Source of the DNA: Desulfocarbo indianensis
GTDB taxonomy: Bacteria > Desulfobacterota > Desulfarculia > Desulfarculales > Desulfarculaceae
Direction of reading: 5' to 3'
NCBI GenBank assembly: GCA_001184205.1
Contig: LBMP01000001.1
Location: 1,206,001-1,270,000 of the forward strand
Length of the DNA: 64,000 bases
The notes beneath the pieces are model-generated. The model had not been told where the DNA came from. It made no database searches and worked only from the letters and a program-made list of their open reading frames with translations. Each line of letters begins with the position of its first letter. The stretch's first letter is position 1. Both the position numbers and the translations under genes were made by a program. This document shows, one piece after another, positions 9,127 to 18,117 of this stretch.

Positions 9127-9891
9127 ATGAATGAGGCGCTTATTAGGGATACCATCAGCGAATTTCAAGCGGTTTTGGGCGACAATGAATGGCAGTTCCT
9201 TAATCGGGTCTATTCCGGCGGAATCGCAAGCTACCAAGCCCGGCTCCGGCAGTACGGATTTGAGCGGATGGAGCGGGTCCTTGACGCCGGCTGCGGATTC
9301 GGGCAATGGGCCCTGGCCCTGGCGGAGCTGAACGCAAATGTGGAGGCCTTGGACGATTCTTCGATCCGCGTGGTTTTCATCAAAGAGCTACAGAAGCGTC
9401 TGGGCCTGCCGGGCTTGAAGCCGAGCAAGGGTAGCATTGAGCGGGTGCCTTTTCCCGACGGGGCCTTTGATGGCCTCTGGTGCTATCAATCCTTCTTCCT
9501 CTCGGACTGGAAAAATACCCTGCGAGAATTTCGCAGGGTGCTCAAGCCGGGCGGACTCTTGTATCTGAACGCCAACAGTCACGGGTGGTATAGATTTATT
9601 TGGGAGACCAGCCACAATCGAACGTCGGACTTTGACCCGCGGCTTACGGTGGCCAAGGCATACATGAACACTTGGCGTTATGAAAATGGCCACTTGATTG
9701 AAAAAGGCGCACCAATTATCATTGCACCGGACGATTTGGAAAACGTGCTAGATTCCTTGGGGTTCAAAGATATAAGGAGGGCGAAAGAAGGCTATGCCAA
9801 CCTTCCCTCCGATGCGGTCGCCAATCCGTTTCTAAAAGGCGAATATGGCGGTGACTTGGCGGTATATGAAGTGCTGGCCAGAAAAGTTTGA
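9127..9891 (+). CDS. Class I SAM-dependent methyltransferase
   Basis: 254 residues from the ATG at 9127, chosen because GAGGTG at 9115-9120 is a well-spaced ribosome binding site; an in-frame GTG at 9118 lies within that site. Motif I VLDAGCGFG (residues 51-59) binds SAM, and the LREFRRVLKPGGLLYLNANS segment is the usual post-core helix and strand. Residues after about 160 are likely the acceptor-binding part. Third gene of the plus-strand glycan run, so a sugar or amino-sugar O/N-methylation role is inferred. Substrate unknown. Confidence 0.85.
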   Translation: MNEALIRDTISEFQAVLGDNEWQFLNRVYSGGIASYQARLRQYGFERMERVLDAGCGFGQWALALAELNANVEALDDSSIRVVFIKELQKRLGLPGLKPSKGSIERVPFPDGAFDGLWCYQSFFLSDWKNTLREFRRVLKPGGLLYLNANSHGWYRFIWETSHNRTSDFDPRLTVAKAYMNTWRYENGHLIEKGAPIIIAPDDLENVLDSLGFKDIRRAKEGYANLPSDAVANPFLKGEYGGDLAVYEVLARKV

Positions 9892-10197
9892 TGGCCCGTG
9901 ACCCATGAAGCCGTATCTTTATGCTTGGCTAAAGGCGCATGATGATATCATTTTCGCTCGAGGTGGGAGGAATCGGCAAGACACCGTGGTCAAACTGTTC
10001 GCGTGGAACCGGCTTTTTTAATGGCATATGGCAGTGAATCGAGGGGATGGCCGTTTCCGCCAAGAGGACTATGGTGCATTGGGTCGGAGCACGATGCACC
10101 ATTTAAATATCAGCATGGTAATTCGTCAGGCATGGATCGCTCTTCTGCCGACAGCTTCATTGGCATCAACCGCTACGCGTTGGGCTAATGTATTGAT
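9892..10197. other. Intergenic stretch between methyltransferase genes
   Basis: Together with the micro-ORF that follows, this makes a 464-nt gap in an otherwise dense operon. A 38-codon frame at 9905-10021 lacks homology I can recognise. Base composition drops in GC toward 10100-10340. The gap may be the scar of a deleted gene or carry an internal promoter; nothing definite is visible. Confidence 0.4.
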
Positions 10198-10341
10198 ATG
10201 GGAAAGAATAATATCGTTATTTTTGGGAGTGAAAACGATAAACGATGGCGCCATATTGAGCATGTATATCCGTATGCCGTCAGAGAAAATCAATCAGCCA
10301 CGTCTGCCGGCATGGTGTGCAATCCGATGCGGAACCAATAG
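10198..10341 (+). CDS. Possible 47-codon ORF ahead of methyltransferase
   Basis: ATG at 10198, stop TAG at 10339-10341 embedded in the AGGAGG ribosome binding site of the next gene. The translation starts MGKNNIVIFGSENDKRW and has a protein-like composition, unlike the other frames nearby. No good ribosome binding site precedes it and no family is recognised. It may be a gene remnant, a translated leader, or chance. Confidence 0.2.
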   Translation: MGKNNIVIFGSENDKRWRHIEHVYPYAVRENQSATSAGMVCNPMRNQ

Positions 10342-10355
10342 GAGGCTATTATAAA

Positions 10356-11387
10356 ATGACGCCCCCGCCTTTTAGCTTAGTCTGCCCAGAACATCGCCAG
10401 AGTGTTTTATCGTTATCCGGGGATAATCTTATCTGCCCGGCATGCGGTCGAACATTCAGTCGCAACCCGGTGCCTGATCTGTTGGGTTACGTTCCAGAAG
10501 AGAATCCCACGGCGGCTCATTATACCAAACAATGGGGATCTCCTTTGGGGTTCAACCGTTTTCTGGAGAAGAACAAGAAAGCCGAACTGGTCACCATGGG
10601 CAAACAGCTTGGCTGGCCTAAATTGTTCGATAACATTAGGCGGCAGGCTGAAACCCAAGAAGTCAAGGTTTTTGATGCGGCATGCGGCAGGGGCGCCATA
10701 TTTCTCGATCTTTTCCGGGCGCCGATTCCCGGGCGTCTTTATTATCTAGGCGCTGACATTCACGGCGCGCTGGGGGATATTCAGTCACCGGAGCGCATTC
10801 TGGGCGAACAGGCTTTTTTCGTTCGTTGGGATATCAGCGAGCCCCTGCCGGTGGCGGAAAAATTCGACTACGTGATTTGCCGCGCCTCGGTTCACCACAC
10901 GCCCGATCCGGCCAGAACGCTTCGAAGTCTTAAAGAGGCGCTCAAACCCGGCGGAGTCCTGGCCATATCGGTATATACCAAGAAGGCTCCCATGCGCGAG
11001 GCGGTGGATACCGCCTTGCGGGAAATGATCGTGCCGTTGCCCTCCGAGGAGGCGTACAGCGTCTGCCGCCAGCTTTCCGTCCTGGGGCGCGATCTGCAGA
11101 AAACCGGCGCCAAGATAACCATAAGCGAAGACCTGCCGTTTCTCGGCATTTCGTCCGGGGAACATGAATTGCAATCCTTTATTTATGAACACCTGATTAA
11201 ATGCTGGTATAACGATCAATTCGGCATCGAGCATTCCACCGCGGTGAATTTTGATTGGTATCATCCCGCCTATGCCTATCGCTTCTCGGAAGATGAGCTA
11301 TATTCGCTGGTTGAAGAGGCGGGCCTGGTAGTGGCTGGCTTTGAAAGCAATAAATACCAACATTACGCAGAACTGAGAGCAGAATGA
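10356..11387 (+). CDS. Zinc-ribbon (Trm112-like) plus SAM methyltransferase
   Basis: 343 residues from the ATG at 10356, preceded by AGGAGG. The N-terminus has CPEH and, 16 residues on, CPACGRTF, a Trm112-like zinc ribbon common at the front of glycan and natural-product methyltransferases. Motif I is VFDAACGRG; DYVICRASVHHTPDP and LKEALKPGGVLAISVY follow. The C-terminal ~130 residues are helical and probably select the acceptor. It shares C-terminal character (QSFIYEHLIKCWYND) with the next gene (QRFIYYFFLNCFWNG), which suggests related substrates or a duplication. Confidence 0.85.
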   Translation: MTPPPFSLVCPEHRQSVLSLSGDNLICPACGRTFSRNPVPDLLGYVPEENPTAAHYTKQWGSPLGFNRFLEKNKKAELVTMGKQLGWPKLFDNIRRQAETQEVKVFDAACGRGAIFLDLFRAPIPGRLYYLGADIHGALGDIQSPERILGEQAFFVRWDISEPLPVAEKFDYVICRASVHHTPDPARTLRSLKEALKPGGVLAISVYTKKAPMREAVDTALREMIVPLPSEEAYSVCRQLSVLGRDLQKTGAKITISEDLPFLGISSGEHELQSFIYEHLIKCWYNDQFGIEHSTAVNFDWYHPAYAYRFSEDELYSLVEEAGLVVAGFESNKYQHYAELRAE

Positions 11388-11393
11388 TCCGCC

Positions 11394-12356
11394 ATGACTC
11401 CACCGAATTGGGATGAAATACTCGATCTGTCGAGTCCCCATACATTACCGCCGTCGCGCAACTATTTTCTGGATTATTTCCAAGATAAATCCAACCGGGA
11501 GAGACTGTATTCCAACTGCGTAGACCAGGATACGTTTAAGGCCTATACATCCGAACCAAACCTTGTCTGGCGCATTAAGGGCTTTTTAAGCCGATACGGT
11601 TATCTTTCAGAGGAGGAATTTAGCGCGGCCATAAAACAAGACGGGGTAATTGCTGACTTGGGGGCCGGCGGGGGCATGTATTTGTTGTGGTTGACGCGCC
11701 TTTTCCCGGATGCGGCCATTTTAGGGGTGGATTTCTCGGAATCACTATCTTTGCTTGATCAGCATTGTGGACCGTTTCCCAACCTTGGGCTGCTCAGGTG
11801 CGACCTGAACCGGACAATTCCCATACAAGACCAAACCGTTGACTTTGCGATTTGCGATTATGTGCTCAGCGAGGTAAAGGACCCTCGTTTCACCATTGGG
11901 CAATTTGCGAGGATTCTCAAGCCGGAGGGAAGGCTCGCGGCGTCTTTCAGCCTCAAGCGGGCTCTTCCAAGAAAAATCACTGATGATTTCCTCCAGGGTT
12001 TTTTCAACAAGGGCCAGGACAAGGACATAAACGCCGTTGCCGAGGAACTTACCGGCCTTGCCCGGGAATTGGCGGAAAGCGGATTAAAAGTAAAAATTAA
12101 AAATAATTACAAATTCCTCAATCTTCCGCCTGGCGAATATCCATTGCAGCGATTCATTTATTATTTCTTTTTAAATTGCTTTTGGAACGGCGATGAAACA
12201 TATAGCCGTAAGCGGAACAGGTCCAATTTTATCATCTCCAGGGACTCCAAGTTTTACGCCGCAGATGAAATCACCGAAATGATTGACGAGGTATTCAATG
12301 TCGAGCGCGCCGACAATAATCTAACCTCTCTTTCTCTTTTGCTGAAAAAGAAATAG
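11394..12356 (+). CDS. SAM-dependent methyltransferase
   Basis: 320 residues beginning 7 nt after the previous stop. Motif I is VIADLGAGGGMY, with FAICDYVLSEVKDP and FARILKPEGRLAASF further on, all typical of class I methyltransferases. There is no zinc ribbon. The binding site is weak, so translation may be coupled to the upstream gene. The C-terminal segment YPLQRFIYYFFLNCFWNG parallels the upstream protein. Likely acts on the same glycan precursor, but this is inferred only from position and resemblance. Confidence 0.82.
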   Translation: MTPPNWDEILDLSSPHTLPPSRNYFLDYFQDKSNRERLYSNCVDQDTFKAYTSEPNLVWRIKGFLSRYGYLSEEEFSAAIKQDGVIADLGAGGGMYLLWLTRLFPDAAILGVDFSESLSLLDQHCGPFPNLGLLRCDLNRTIPIQDQTVDFAICDYVLSEVKDPRFTIGQFARILKPEGRLAASFSLKRALPRKITDDFLQGFFNKGQDKDINAVAEELTGLARELAESGLKVKIKNNYKFLNLPPGEYPLQRFIYYFFLNCFWNGDETYSRKRNRSNFIISRDSKFYAADEITEMIDEVFNVERADNNLTSLSLLLKKK

Positions 12357-12403
12357 CCGCCTGATGGCGGGTGCGGGCGGCTTGCGGAAGGGCTTTGTAG
12401 GTT

Positions 12404-13465
12404 ATGGAGATTGTGCAAATTCCTAAAGACGCTAGGCTCGCCGACTGGACCGAGCTGCTGCACAAGTCGCCCAATAGCCTGCTTTTCCAGTCCAAGCAGT
12501 GGGTTGGCCTGCTGTCCGAATACCTGGCGGGGGTCCAGGACGAAACCTTGTTGTGCCTCGATCAGGGGAAAATGATCGGGGCCTTGCCAATGCTGGCGGC
12601 CCAAGGTCCCTTGGGCCCGGTCGCCAATTCCCTGCCTTTTTATGGTTCAAACGCGGCTTTTATAATCGATCCAGACCACCCGAACCCGGACGCCATACGC
12701 GAGGCTCTCTGGGCGGCTTGGCTTGAACGGGAAAAGGAAATCGGCGCCGTAGTTACGGTGCTGATAGACACTCCTTTTGGCGATCACGGGTCCTTCCTGG
12801 AAAAATATTCTTGGGATTATAAAGAGGAACGCATCGGCCATTTGACGCCCCTTGCCGATATCGGCGGTGGCGAGGAAGCCGAGGGCAGGCTTTACCAATT
12901 GATCCACGGCAAGACCAGAAATGTGGTTAAAAAGGCCAAAAAGCTGGGCGTGACCGTGGACGTGACCACAGACGAGGCCGATTACCGGTTTTTGCAGGAG
13001 ACGCACGAAGAAAACCTCAAGGCAATGGGGTCTTCACCCAAGGAAAGACCGTTTTTCGATAAAGCCAGGGCCATGTTGGATACCCGCACCTATATCGGCA
13101 GGTTATCGGGCGAGGCCGTGGCGGGATTGTTTCTGGTCCGCTATCACAAAACCATAGAATATTTCACCCCGGCCATAAAAAAGGAATTCCGCTCCTCGCA
13201 GCCGCTCAGCGCCATCATTTTTCAGGCGATGTTGGACGCGGCCGCAGAAAATTTTGCCTGGTGGAATTGGGGGGCTTCTTGGCCCAGCCAAGAGAACCTG
13301 CAATTGTTCAAGAAACGTTGGGGATCGGTCAATACGACTTATTCCTATTATATACGTTCGTCGGTTCCGCTTGAGGATATCAGGTGCTTGGGGGTCGAGG
13401 GGCTGCTGCGCGGCTATCCGTATTTCTATGTGATCCCCTTCAGCGCCCTCGCTGAAAAGCATTAG
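12404..13465 (+). CDS. FemAB/GNAT-like acyl- or aminoacyl-transferase
   Basis: 353 residues. The pattern (N-terminal half with LLFQSKQWVGLL, a basic stretch at HGKTRNVVKKAKKLGV, then GEAVAGLFLVRYHKTIEYFTPA and ending in a WNWGASWPSQENLQLFKKRWG motif) is that of the FemAB-related GNAT proteins found in exopolysaccharide and cell-wall loci. The LxxFKxxWG C-terminal motif is well preserved. FemAB proteins attach amino acids from aminoacyl-tRNA to peptidoglycan; relatives in glycan clusters may acylate sugars. Start at 12404 behind GTAGG. Substrate unknown. Confidence 0.75.
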   Translation: MEIVQIPKDARLADWTELLHKSPNSLLFQSKQWVGLLSEYLAGVQDETLLCLDQGKMIGALPMLAAQGPLGPVANSLPFYGSNAAFIIDPDHPNPDAIREALWAAWLEREKEIGAVVTVLIDTPFGDHGSFLEKYSWDYKEERIGHLTPLADIGGGEEAEGRLYQLIHGKTRNVVKKAKKLGVTVDVTTDEADYRFLQETHEENLKAMGSSPKERPFFDKARAMLDTRTYIGRLSGEAVAGLFLVRYHKTIEYFTPAIKKEFRSSQPLSAIIFQAMLDAAAENFAWWNWGASWPSQENLQLFKKRWGSVNTTYSYYIRSSVPLEDIRCLGVEGLLRGYPYFYVIPFSALAEKH

Positions 13466-13473
13466 AGCGAGAC

Positions 13474-14322
13474 ATGAAAACGGTCATATATTACGGCAGC
13501 TATCCAATAAGCTTGGCCTTGCTGAAGTCGCTTTGCCAGGACCCAAGGTTCAGGATAGAGATGGTTGTCACCGCTCCTGCCCATGGGATTGCGCCCAGGC
13601 CGGTGTTGGAGTGGTTGAATGCCGGCGGTTTGCCGTTTCCCGTGCTGACGCCGGCCTCCCTCAAGGCCGGCTCGCGGCCCATTCAGTTGGAACGGGCTGC
13701 GGCCGATTTGGTGCTGGCCTGCGCTTATTCTCTGAAAATACCAAAGAGCCTGCGGGACAAGGCTTATGTCGCGGCCCTGAATGTCCATCCGTCTTTACTA
13801 CCCAGATACCGGGGGGCCGACCCGTTGCGGCGGGCCATCATGGCCGGCGAAAACCAGACCGGCATTACTCTGCTGAAATTGAGCGACGAGTTTGACTCCG
13901 GCGAAATTCACGCCCAATGGAGCATCGGGATGAAACCCGGTATCGACTTGGGGGAATTATACAGGTCCTTGACGGAACTATGCGTCAGCAAGGTCCCGGA
14001 CGCCCTGCATCGCGCCGCCAGCCGCATGGATTCGCCCACTCCCCAAGCAAGCGGGGAAGCCACCTATGCGCCGCCGGTCACGGACGAGGAGCGAAGGATT
14101 CGGCCGGGCCTCGCGGCCGACCGGGCGGACAGGATCGTCAGGGCGAACCATCCCATGACTCCCGCCTATGTCATCGAAAACGGACGCCGCCTTTTTTTGG
14201 CTCCGGGGGAGTTCGCGCCTCAACCGGCCCCATCAAGTTTGTTCGAGATCAATGCGGGCCGATTGGTTGTCGCGGGATCAAAGGGAATCGCCAAGTTCAA
14301 CGTAATTCAAGCAAGCCGATGA
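13474..14322 (+). CDS. Formyltransferase family protein (Fmt/sugar N-formyltransferase type)
   Basis: 282 residues, starting 8 nt after the previous stop. The catalytic residues of 10-formyl-THF-dependent formyltransferases are present: Asn103 and His105 in NVHPSLLPRYRG and Asp141 in FDSGEI. The C-terminal part after ~180 is shorter than in Met-tRNA formyltransferase. In a locus with a DegT aminotransferase, N-formylation of an amino sugar is the most economical role. A true fmt next to def is not indicated. Confidence 0.82.
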   Translation: MKTVIYYGSYPISLALLKSLCQDPRFRIEMVVTAPAHGIAPRPVLEWLNAGGLPFPVLTPASLKAGSRPIQLERAAADLVLACAYSLKIPKSLRDKAYVAALNVHPSLLPRYRGADPLRRAIMAGENQTGITLLKLSDEFDSGEIHAQWSIGMKPGIDLGELYRSLTELCVSKVPDALHRAASRMDSPTPQASGEATYAPPVTDEERRIRPGLAADRADRIVRANHPMTPAYVIENGRRLFLAPGEFAPQPAPSSLFEINAGRLVVAGSKGIAKFNVIQASR

Positions 14323-14341
14323 ACCGGCGGGGAAGCGATAA

Positions 14342-15730
14342 ATGTGCGCCGATCTCATAAAAGACCAGATAGATCATAATCTAGATAAGTTGGAAAACGA
14401 GTGCAGGCGTTCCCCGCTTTTCGCTTGGAGCAACGGCCTTACCGAGTTGGACTACACGCCGCCCATACTCTATATCAGCCCCACGAACGCGTGCTCCCAC
14501 AGCTGCCGGATTTGCGCCCACAAAACCGCCATGCGCAGGGGGGTTCGGGATGACGGCGAACGCCAACGCGGCCTGATGGACTGGGATCGGTTCACGGCCA
14601 TTGCCGATCAGGTGCCCGAGGACGTCACCCGCATATATTTCTACAAGCACGGGGAGCCTCTGCTTCACCCCCGATACCTTGAGATGCTCCAGTATTTGCG
14701 GTCGAAAGTCGGAACCCGGGTGGAGATCGCTCTCAGCACCAACGCCACCCACCTCAAAGAGGGAATGTTTCCTGTCTTGCTGGACAATCTCAACGTCATC
14801 CTTTTTTCCATTTACGGATTGGACCGCCAAACCTTCAAGGAATTGCACGGGCGGGACGATTTCGAACCCATCATGGCCAAAATCAAGAAGTTTCATGAAT
14901 TTTACCTGGGCTACGATAAGCCGAAATCCGAGGTTTATTTCAATTTCGTGCGCCAGGAGGGCAACGCCGACGTGAGCGACGAGGAAGTAGAATCCTTTTT
15001 CGTCGAAAATTTCCCAGCGTTTCATAATGCCATCCACGGGGTCTACAACTTCGGGGGGCGCATCTCCGAGGGCAATTACCAGGTTCTGGACGAGGCTGAC
15101 AAGTCGTTTTATCCGGTTTGCATTTTCCCTTTTGTCGTCACCACGGTTCTATGGGACGGCTTCATCTCCCATTGCATGGTGGATGTCGAAGAACTGGTGC
15201 ACAATGGGCGGGTTCCGGAGGAAAACCTAAAGGAGCTGGTGAATCATCCCGGCCTGATAGATTACCGCCGGGCGTCTCTCGAAGGGGATTTCCAAACGTT
15301 GGCGCAAAGGCGTCTGGGCTGCGGGGAATGCAATTGGCTTTTTCATCTGCGGGCCCAGGGCCTCAATTACTTCACCCTCCGAACCAAGCAGATCGCCAAA
15401 AGCTTTGAGCTGAGCGGATTGGATGACCTGAAGCTGAGCGGCGAGGAATACCTGTACAGCGGCCTGCTGAATTATCTGAGAGGCGAACTCGACCAGGCCT
15501 TAGGAAACTTCGTGGCCGCCCAGGAAATCATAACCGCTCCCGAAATCCGGTCCAAGGCCGTTGAATGGGAGGCTTTCGTCCGCGCGGTCTATCGGCGCAG
15601 GAGGCATTTGGAAAGATGGGAGCGGGCCTTCAACGAGGAAGGCCTCAGCATTAGGAGCATATTCAAAACCACTTATTTCGAAACCACTTATGATGGCCGG
15701 CAAAAGCGGATCGATAAGCACAGTTTTTAA
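14342..15730 (+). CDS. Radical SAM protein with C-terminal Cys cluster
   Basis: 462 residues. The [4Fe-4S] motif CSHSCRIC is at residues 51-58 (CX3CX2C), followed by IYFYKHGEPLLHP and LSTNATHL barrel strands. Further Cys occur in YPVCIFPF, SHCMVD and LGCGECNW, consistent with an auxiliary SPASM-like cluster. The last ~110 residues are helical and basic, an extension beyond usual SPASM enzymes. It ends the plus-strand operon, 19 nt after the formyltransferase. Reaction unknown; it is a second radical SAM enzyme in this glycan locus and differs in length and spacing from the one at 1373-2296. Confidence 0.85.
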   Translation: MCADLIKDQIDHNLDKLENECRRSPLFAWSNGLTELDYTPPILYISPTNACSHSCRICAHKTAMRRGVRDDGERQRGLMDWDRFTAIADQVPEDVTRIYFYKHGEPLLHPRYLEMLQYLRSKVGTRVEIALSTNATHLKEGMFPVLLDNLNVILFSIYGLDRQTFKELHGRDDFEPIMAKIKKFHEFYLGYDKPKSEVYFNFVRQEGNADVSDEEVESFFVENFPAFHNAIHGVYNFGGRISEGNYQVLDEADKSFYPVCIFPFVVTTVLWDGFISHCMVDVEELVHNGRVPEENLKELVNHPGLIDYRRASLEGDFQTLAQRRLGCGECNWLFHLRAQGLNYFTLRTKQIAKSFELSGLDDLKLSGEEYLYSGLLNYLRGELDQALGNFVAAQEIITAPEIRSKAVEWEAFVRAVYRRRRHLERWERAFNEEGLSIRSIFKTTYFETTYDGRQKRIDKHSF

Positions 15731-16053
15731 CGGGCCATGCGGTCTTGGGAGCGAGCGCCGGATATAGCCGGCAAGCGCCATCCTTCGCCCTGCGCCGGTC
15801 TTGCGAGGGTGGCCAGGCTTGCGACCGCCCGGCTTGTTCTGCCCCACAAGCCCCGGCCGCGAGGAAAGGCCGGAAAGGGGAAAAGTCGTCCGCGGCCCAT
15901 TCCTCCGCTCTTGCCCAGCGCTTTTCGTCATCAACCTTCAGCCAAACCAGACGGTTGGGGAATCAGGGCGGGGAGAGGCGGGCAACTCCATGGCAAGGAA
16001 GACCGGCTTGGCCATGGCCGGCTTCTGTTCTCCGAATTTTGTGAGAGGCCTCT
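15731..16053. other. Intergenic region between convergent genes
   Basis: Separates the convergent radical SAM (plus) and deacetylase-like (minus) genes. GC-rich with overlapping frames in several phases, none with a ribosome binding site or recognisable protein. No clear hairpin with a T-run was found. Confidence 0.4.
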
Positions 16054-16755
16054 TCAGCATCCGCGGCCAGCCACGGTTTTCAGGATTTCCCCCAAGGGCT
16101 TGGATTGTATTTTCAAGCTTTTCATCCTTTCCAGAAGCGACAGGAGCATATCCCTCGCGCCGGTCGCCCCGGTTTGGCGGCGCGTCTTCAGGTATTGGTA
16201 ATCATGGTAATATGCTTTTATTCCGCCATAGTAATCCACGCTCGGAGTGTTGAGGTAGATATGGATTGGATGAAAACAAAAAACGTAAAGGTTTTCCACT
16301 GTGAAATTGCCTTCCGCTAGAGGCGCGGCGGCTTGTTTGGTGTTTTTAAGCCTCAGCCAAGTCATATCGGAAAAGTAAATCGGCATCTCCCACAGTTCGA
16401 CCAGCCGAAAGGGCCTGATCCCCTCCATGTAAGGCATCATGTAGTCGCTGCTGTATTTTATCCCGTGGCGCGGGTAAATGTCGGTCATCAGCCTGCCGTT
16501 GAAATACAAGCCATGGCCGCGGATTCCAATCGCCTCGGGATAAAGATCAAGCATCCGCTTGACGTGATCTTCTTCGGATAGGCTTCGGTCAAAGTAATTT
16601 GGGTGCAGCGCGGTTTCGTGTCGCCCGATCAGATCCGGGGAATATTCCGAAGTGCAGAAAACCGTGGCCGTCTGCCCATAGTAAGCCAGCAATCCCATGG
16701 TGTCCGCGAGAATTTCCGGAACGACCCAGTCCGTGTCGATTGTTATGGATACCAT
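16054..16755 (-). CDS. WbmS-like polysaccharide deacetylase-family protein
   Basis: 233 residues from the ATG at 16755, preceded by GCGAGGGCG; an in-frame TTG three codons upstream is less likely. The N-terminal ITIDTDW supplies the Asp pair, and HETALHPNYF, IRGHGLYF and CFHPIHIYLNTP supply His residues in the order seen in the NodB-fold deacetylase relatives of the WbmS type encoded in O-antigen loci. No signal peptide is seen, so it should be cytoplasmic. Likely removes an acyl group from a sugar in glycan precursor synthesis. The family call is by motif pattern. Confidence 0.7.
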   Translation of the reverse strand: MVSITIDTDWVVPEILADTMGLLAYYGQTATVFCTSEYSPDLIGRHETALHPNYFDRSLSEEDHVKRMLDLYPEAIGIRGHGLYFNGRLMTDIYPRHGIKYSSDYMMPYMEGIRPFRLVELWEMPIYFSDMTWLRLKNTKQAAAPLAEGNFTVENLYVFCFHPIHIYLNTPSVDYYGGIKAYYHDYQYLKTRRQTGATGARDMLLSLLERMKSLKIQSKPLGEILKTVAGRGC

Positions 16756-16937
16756 GGATTTCAACGCCCTCGCTGAAAGTGGAACCTATCCGCAGCGGCC
16801 ACGCCGCTTTTTCTGGACGGTAACGGTTCATATGGCTTCTTCACCGGGCAGCCGGGGTGGATGCCGCGCCGTCTCCCAGGTTTCCAATCCGGTATTAACA
16901 GACCTTCGGCTAGATCGAACATAAAAAAACCATTGAC

Positions 16938-18038
16938 TCACGCGGCCCAAAAGGCCAACGCGGATTCAACCACCCTTTCCGCGGTGCGTCCGTCCCACAG
17001 TTCGATGGGCCCGGCGGCGGCGATGCCGCCGGCCAGGGCCGTCTCCGCCAGGGCGGCCAGCTCCTCGGGCCGGCACAAACGGTTGCTGCCCTGGCTGATG
17101 GTGATGGGCCTTTCGGTGCTGGGCCGCAAGGTGAGGCAGGGGATGCCCAGGTAGGTGGTTTCCTCCTGAATGCCGCCCGAATCGGTGATGGCCAGCCGCG
17201 AACGCCACAAGAGGCTCATGAAGGAGATATAGCCCAGGGGCTCCATGATATGGAGGCCGGGCTGCTCTTGCAGACTTTCCCACCGGCCGGCCTCGGCCAG
17301 GCGGGCCCTGGTGCGGGGATGCACGGGAAAGGCCAGCGGCAGGCGGCGGGCCAGGCCGCTCAGCACCTCCATGATGAGCCCCAGGGTATCCGGTCGGTCC
17401 ACGTTGGCCGGCCGATGCAGGGTGACCACGCCGTAGGCGCCCGGCTCCAGGCCCAGGCGGCCGGGCAGGTCGGCGGCCTCTATGCGGGGGCGCATCATCT
17501 CCAGGCTGTCGATCATGATGTTGCCCACCCGTTCCACCCGACCATGCACCCCCTCGCGGGCCAGGTTGGCATCGGCGTCCGGCGAGGGCGTCCACAATAG
17601 ATCGGCCAGGGCGTCGGTCACCACCCGGTTGATCTCTTCCGGCATGGTCCGGTCAAAGGAGCGCAGGCCCGCCTCCAGGTGGGCCACCTTTACGCCCAGC
17701 TTCACCGCGGCCAGGGCGGCGGCCACGGTGGCGTTGACGTCGCCGGCCACCACCACCAGATCGGGGCTGGTTTCCAGGAGCAGGGTTTCATAGGCCATCA
17801 TGGTGCGGCCGGTCTGCTGGGCGTGGGAGCCGCTGCCTATGCCCAAATGAAAATGGGGCCGGGGCAGGCCCAGGTCCCGGAAAAAATCGTCCGACATGTT
17901 GGCGTCGTAATGCTGGCCGGTGTGAACGATATGGGGCCGGCACCAGCTCTCCCCAGCCAGCGCCTTCCACAAAGGCGCCACTTTCATGAAATTGGGCCGG
18001 GCCGCCGCCACCAAGTGTATGTTTTTGATTTTTTTCAT
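16938..18038 (-). CDS. wecB: UDP-N-acetylglucosamine 2-epimerase (non-hydrolysing)
   Basis: 366 residues, usual length. N-terminal LVAAARPNFMKVAPLWKAL, HTGQHYD, GSGSHAQQTG, VVAGDVNAT, HLEAGLRSFDRTMPEEINR and the C-terminal ITDSGGIQEETTYLGIPCLTLR with RPIT are all hallmarks. The enzyme interconverts UDP-GlcNAc and UDP-ManNAc in the cytoplasm, feeding ManNAc-containing surface polysaccharides. It lies at the end of the glycan locus and probably supplies a precursor. A T-run follows the stop codon on the minus strand (16922-16928), but a stable stem is not obvious. Confidence 0.95.
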   Translation of the reverse strand: MKKIKNIHLVAAARPNFMKVAPLWKALAGESWCRPHIVHTGQHYDANMSDDFFRDLGLPRPHFHLGIGSGSHAQQTGRTMMAYETLLLETSPDLVVVAGDVNATVAAALAAVKLGVKVAHLEAGLRSFDRTMPEEINRVVTDALADLLWTPSPDADANLAREGVHGRVERVGNIMIDSLEMMRPRIEAADLPGRLGLEPGAYGVVTLHRPANVDRPDTLGLIMEVLSGLARRLPLAFPVHPRTRARLAEAGRWESLQEQPGLHIMEPLGYISFMSLLWRSRLAITDSGGIQEETTYLGIPCLTLRPSTERPITISQGSNRLCRPEELAALAETALAGGIAAAGPIELWDGRTAERVVESALAFWAA

Positions 18039-18117
18039 GCCGGCTCAGGTTCCGGTTTCAGAGGGGGGGCTTTGGGGAGCTATTGTACCGGAACTGGGCC
18101 TCAAGGTCTTTAAATTC

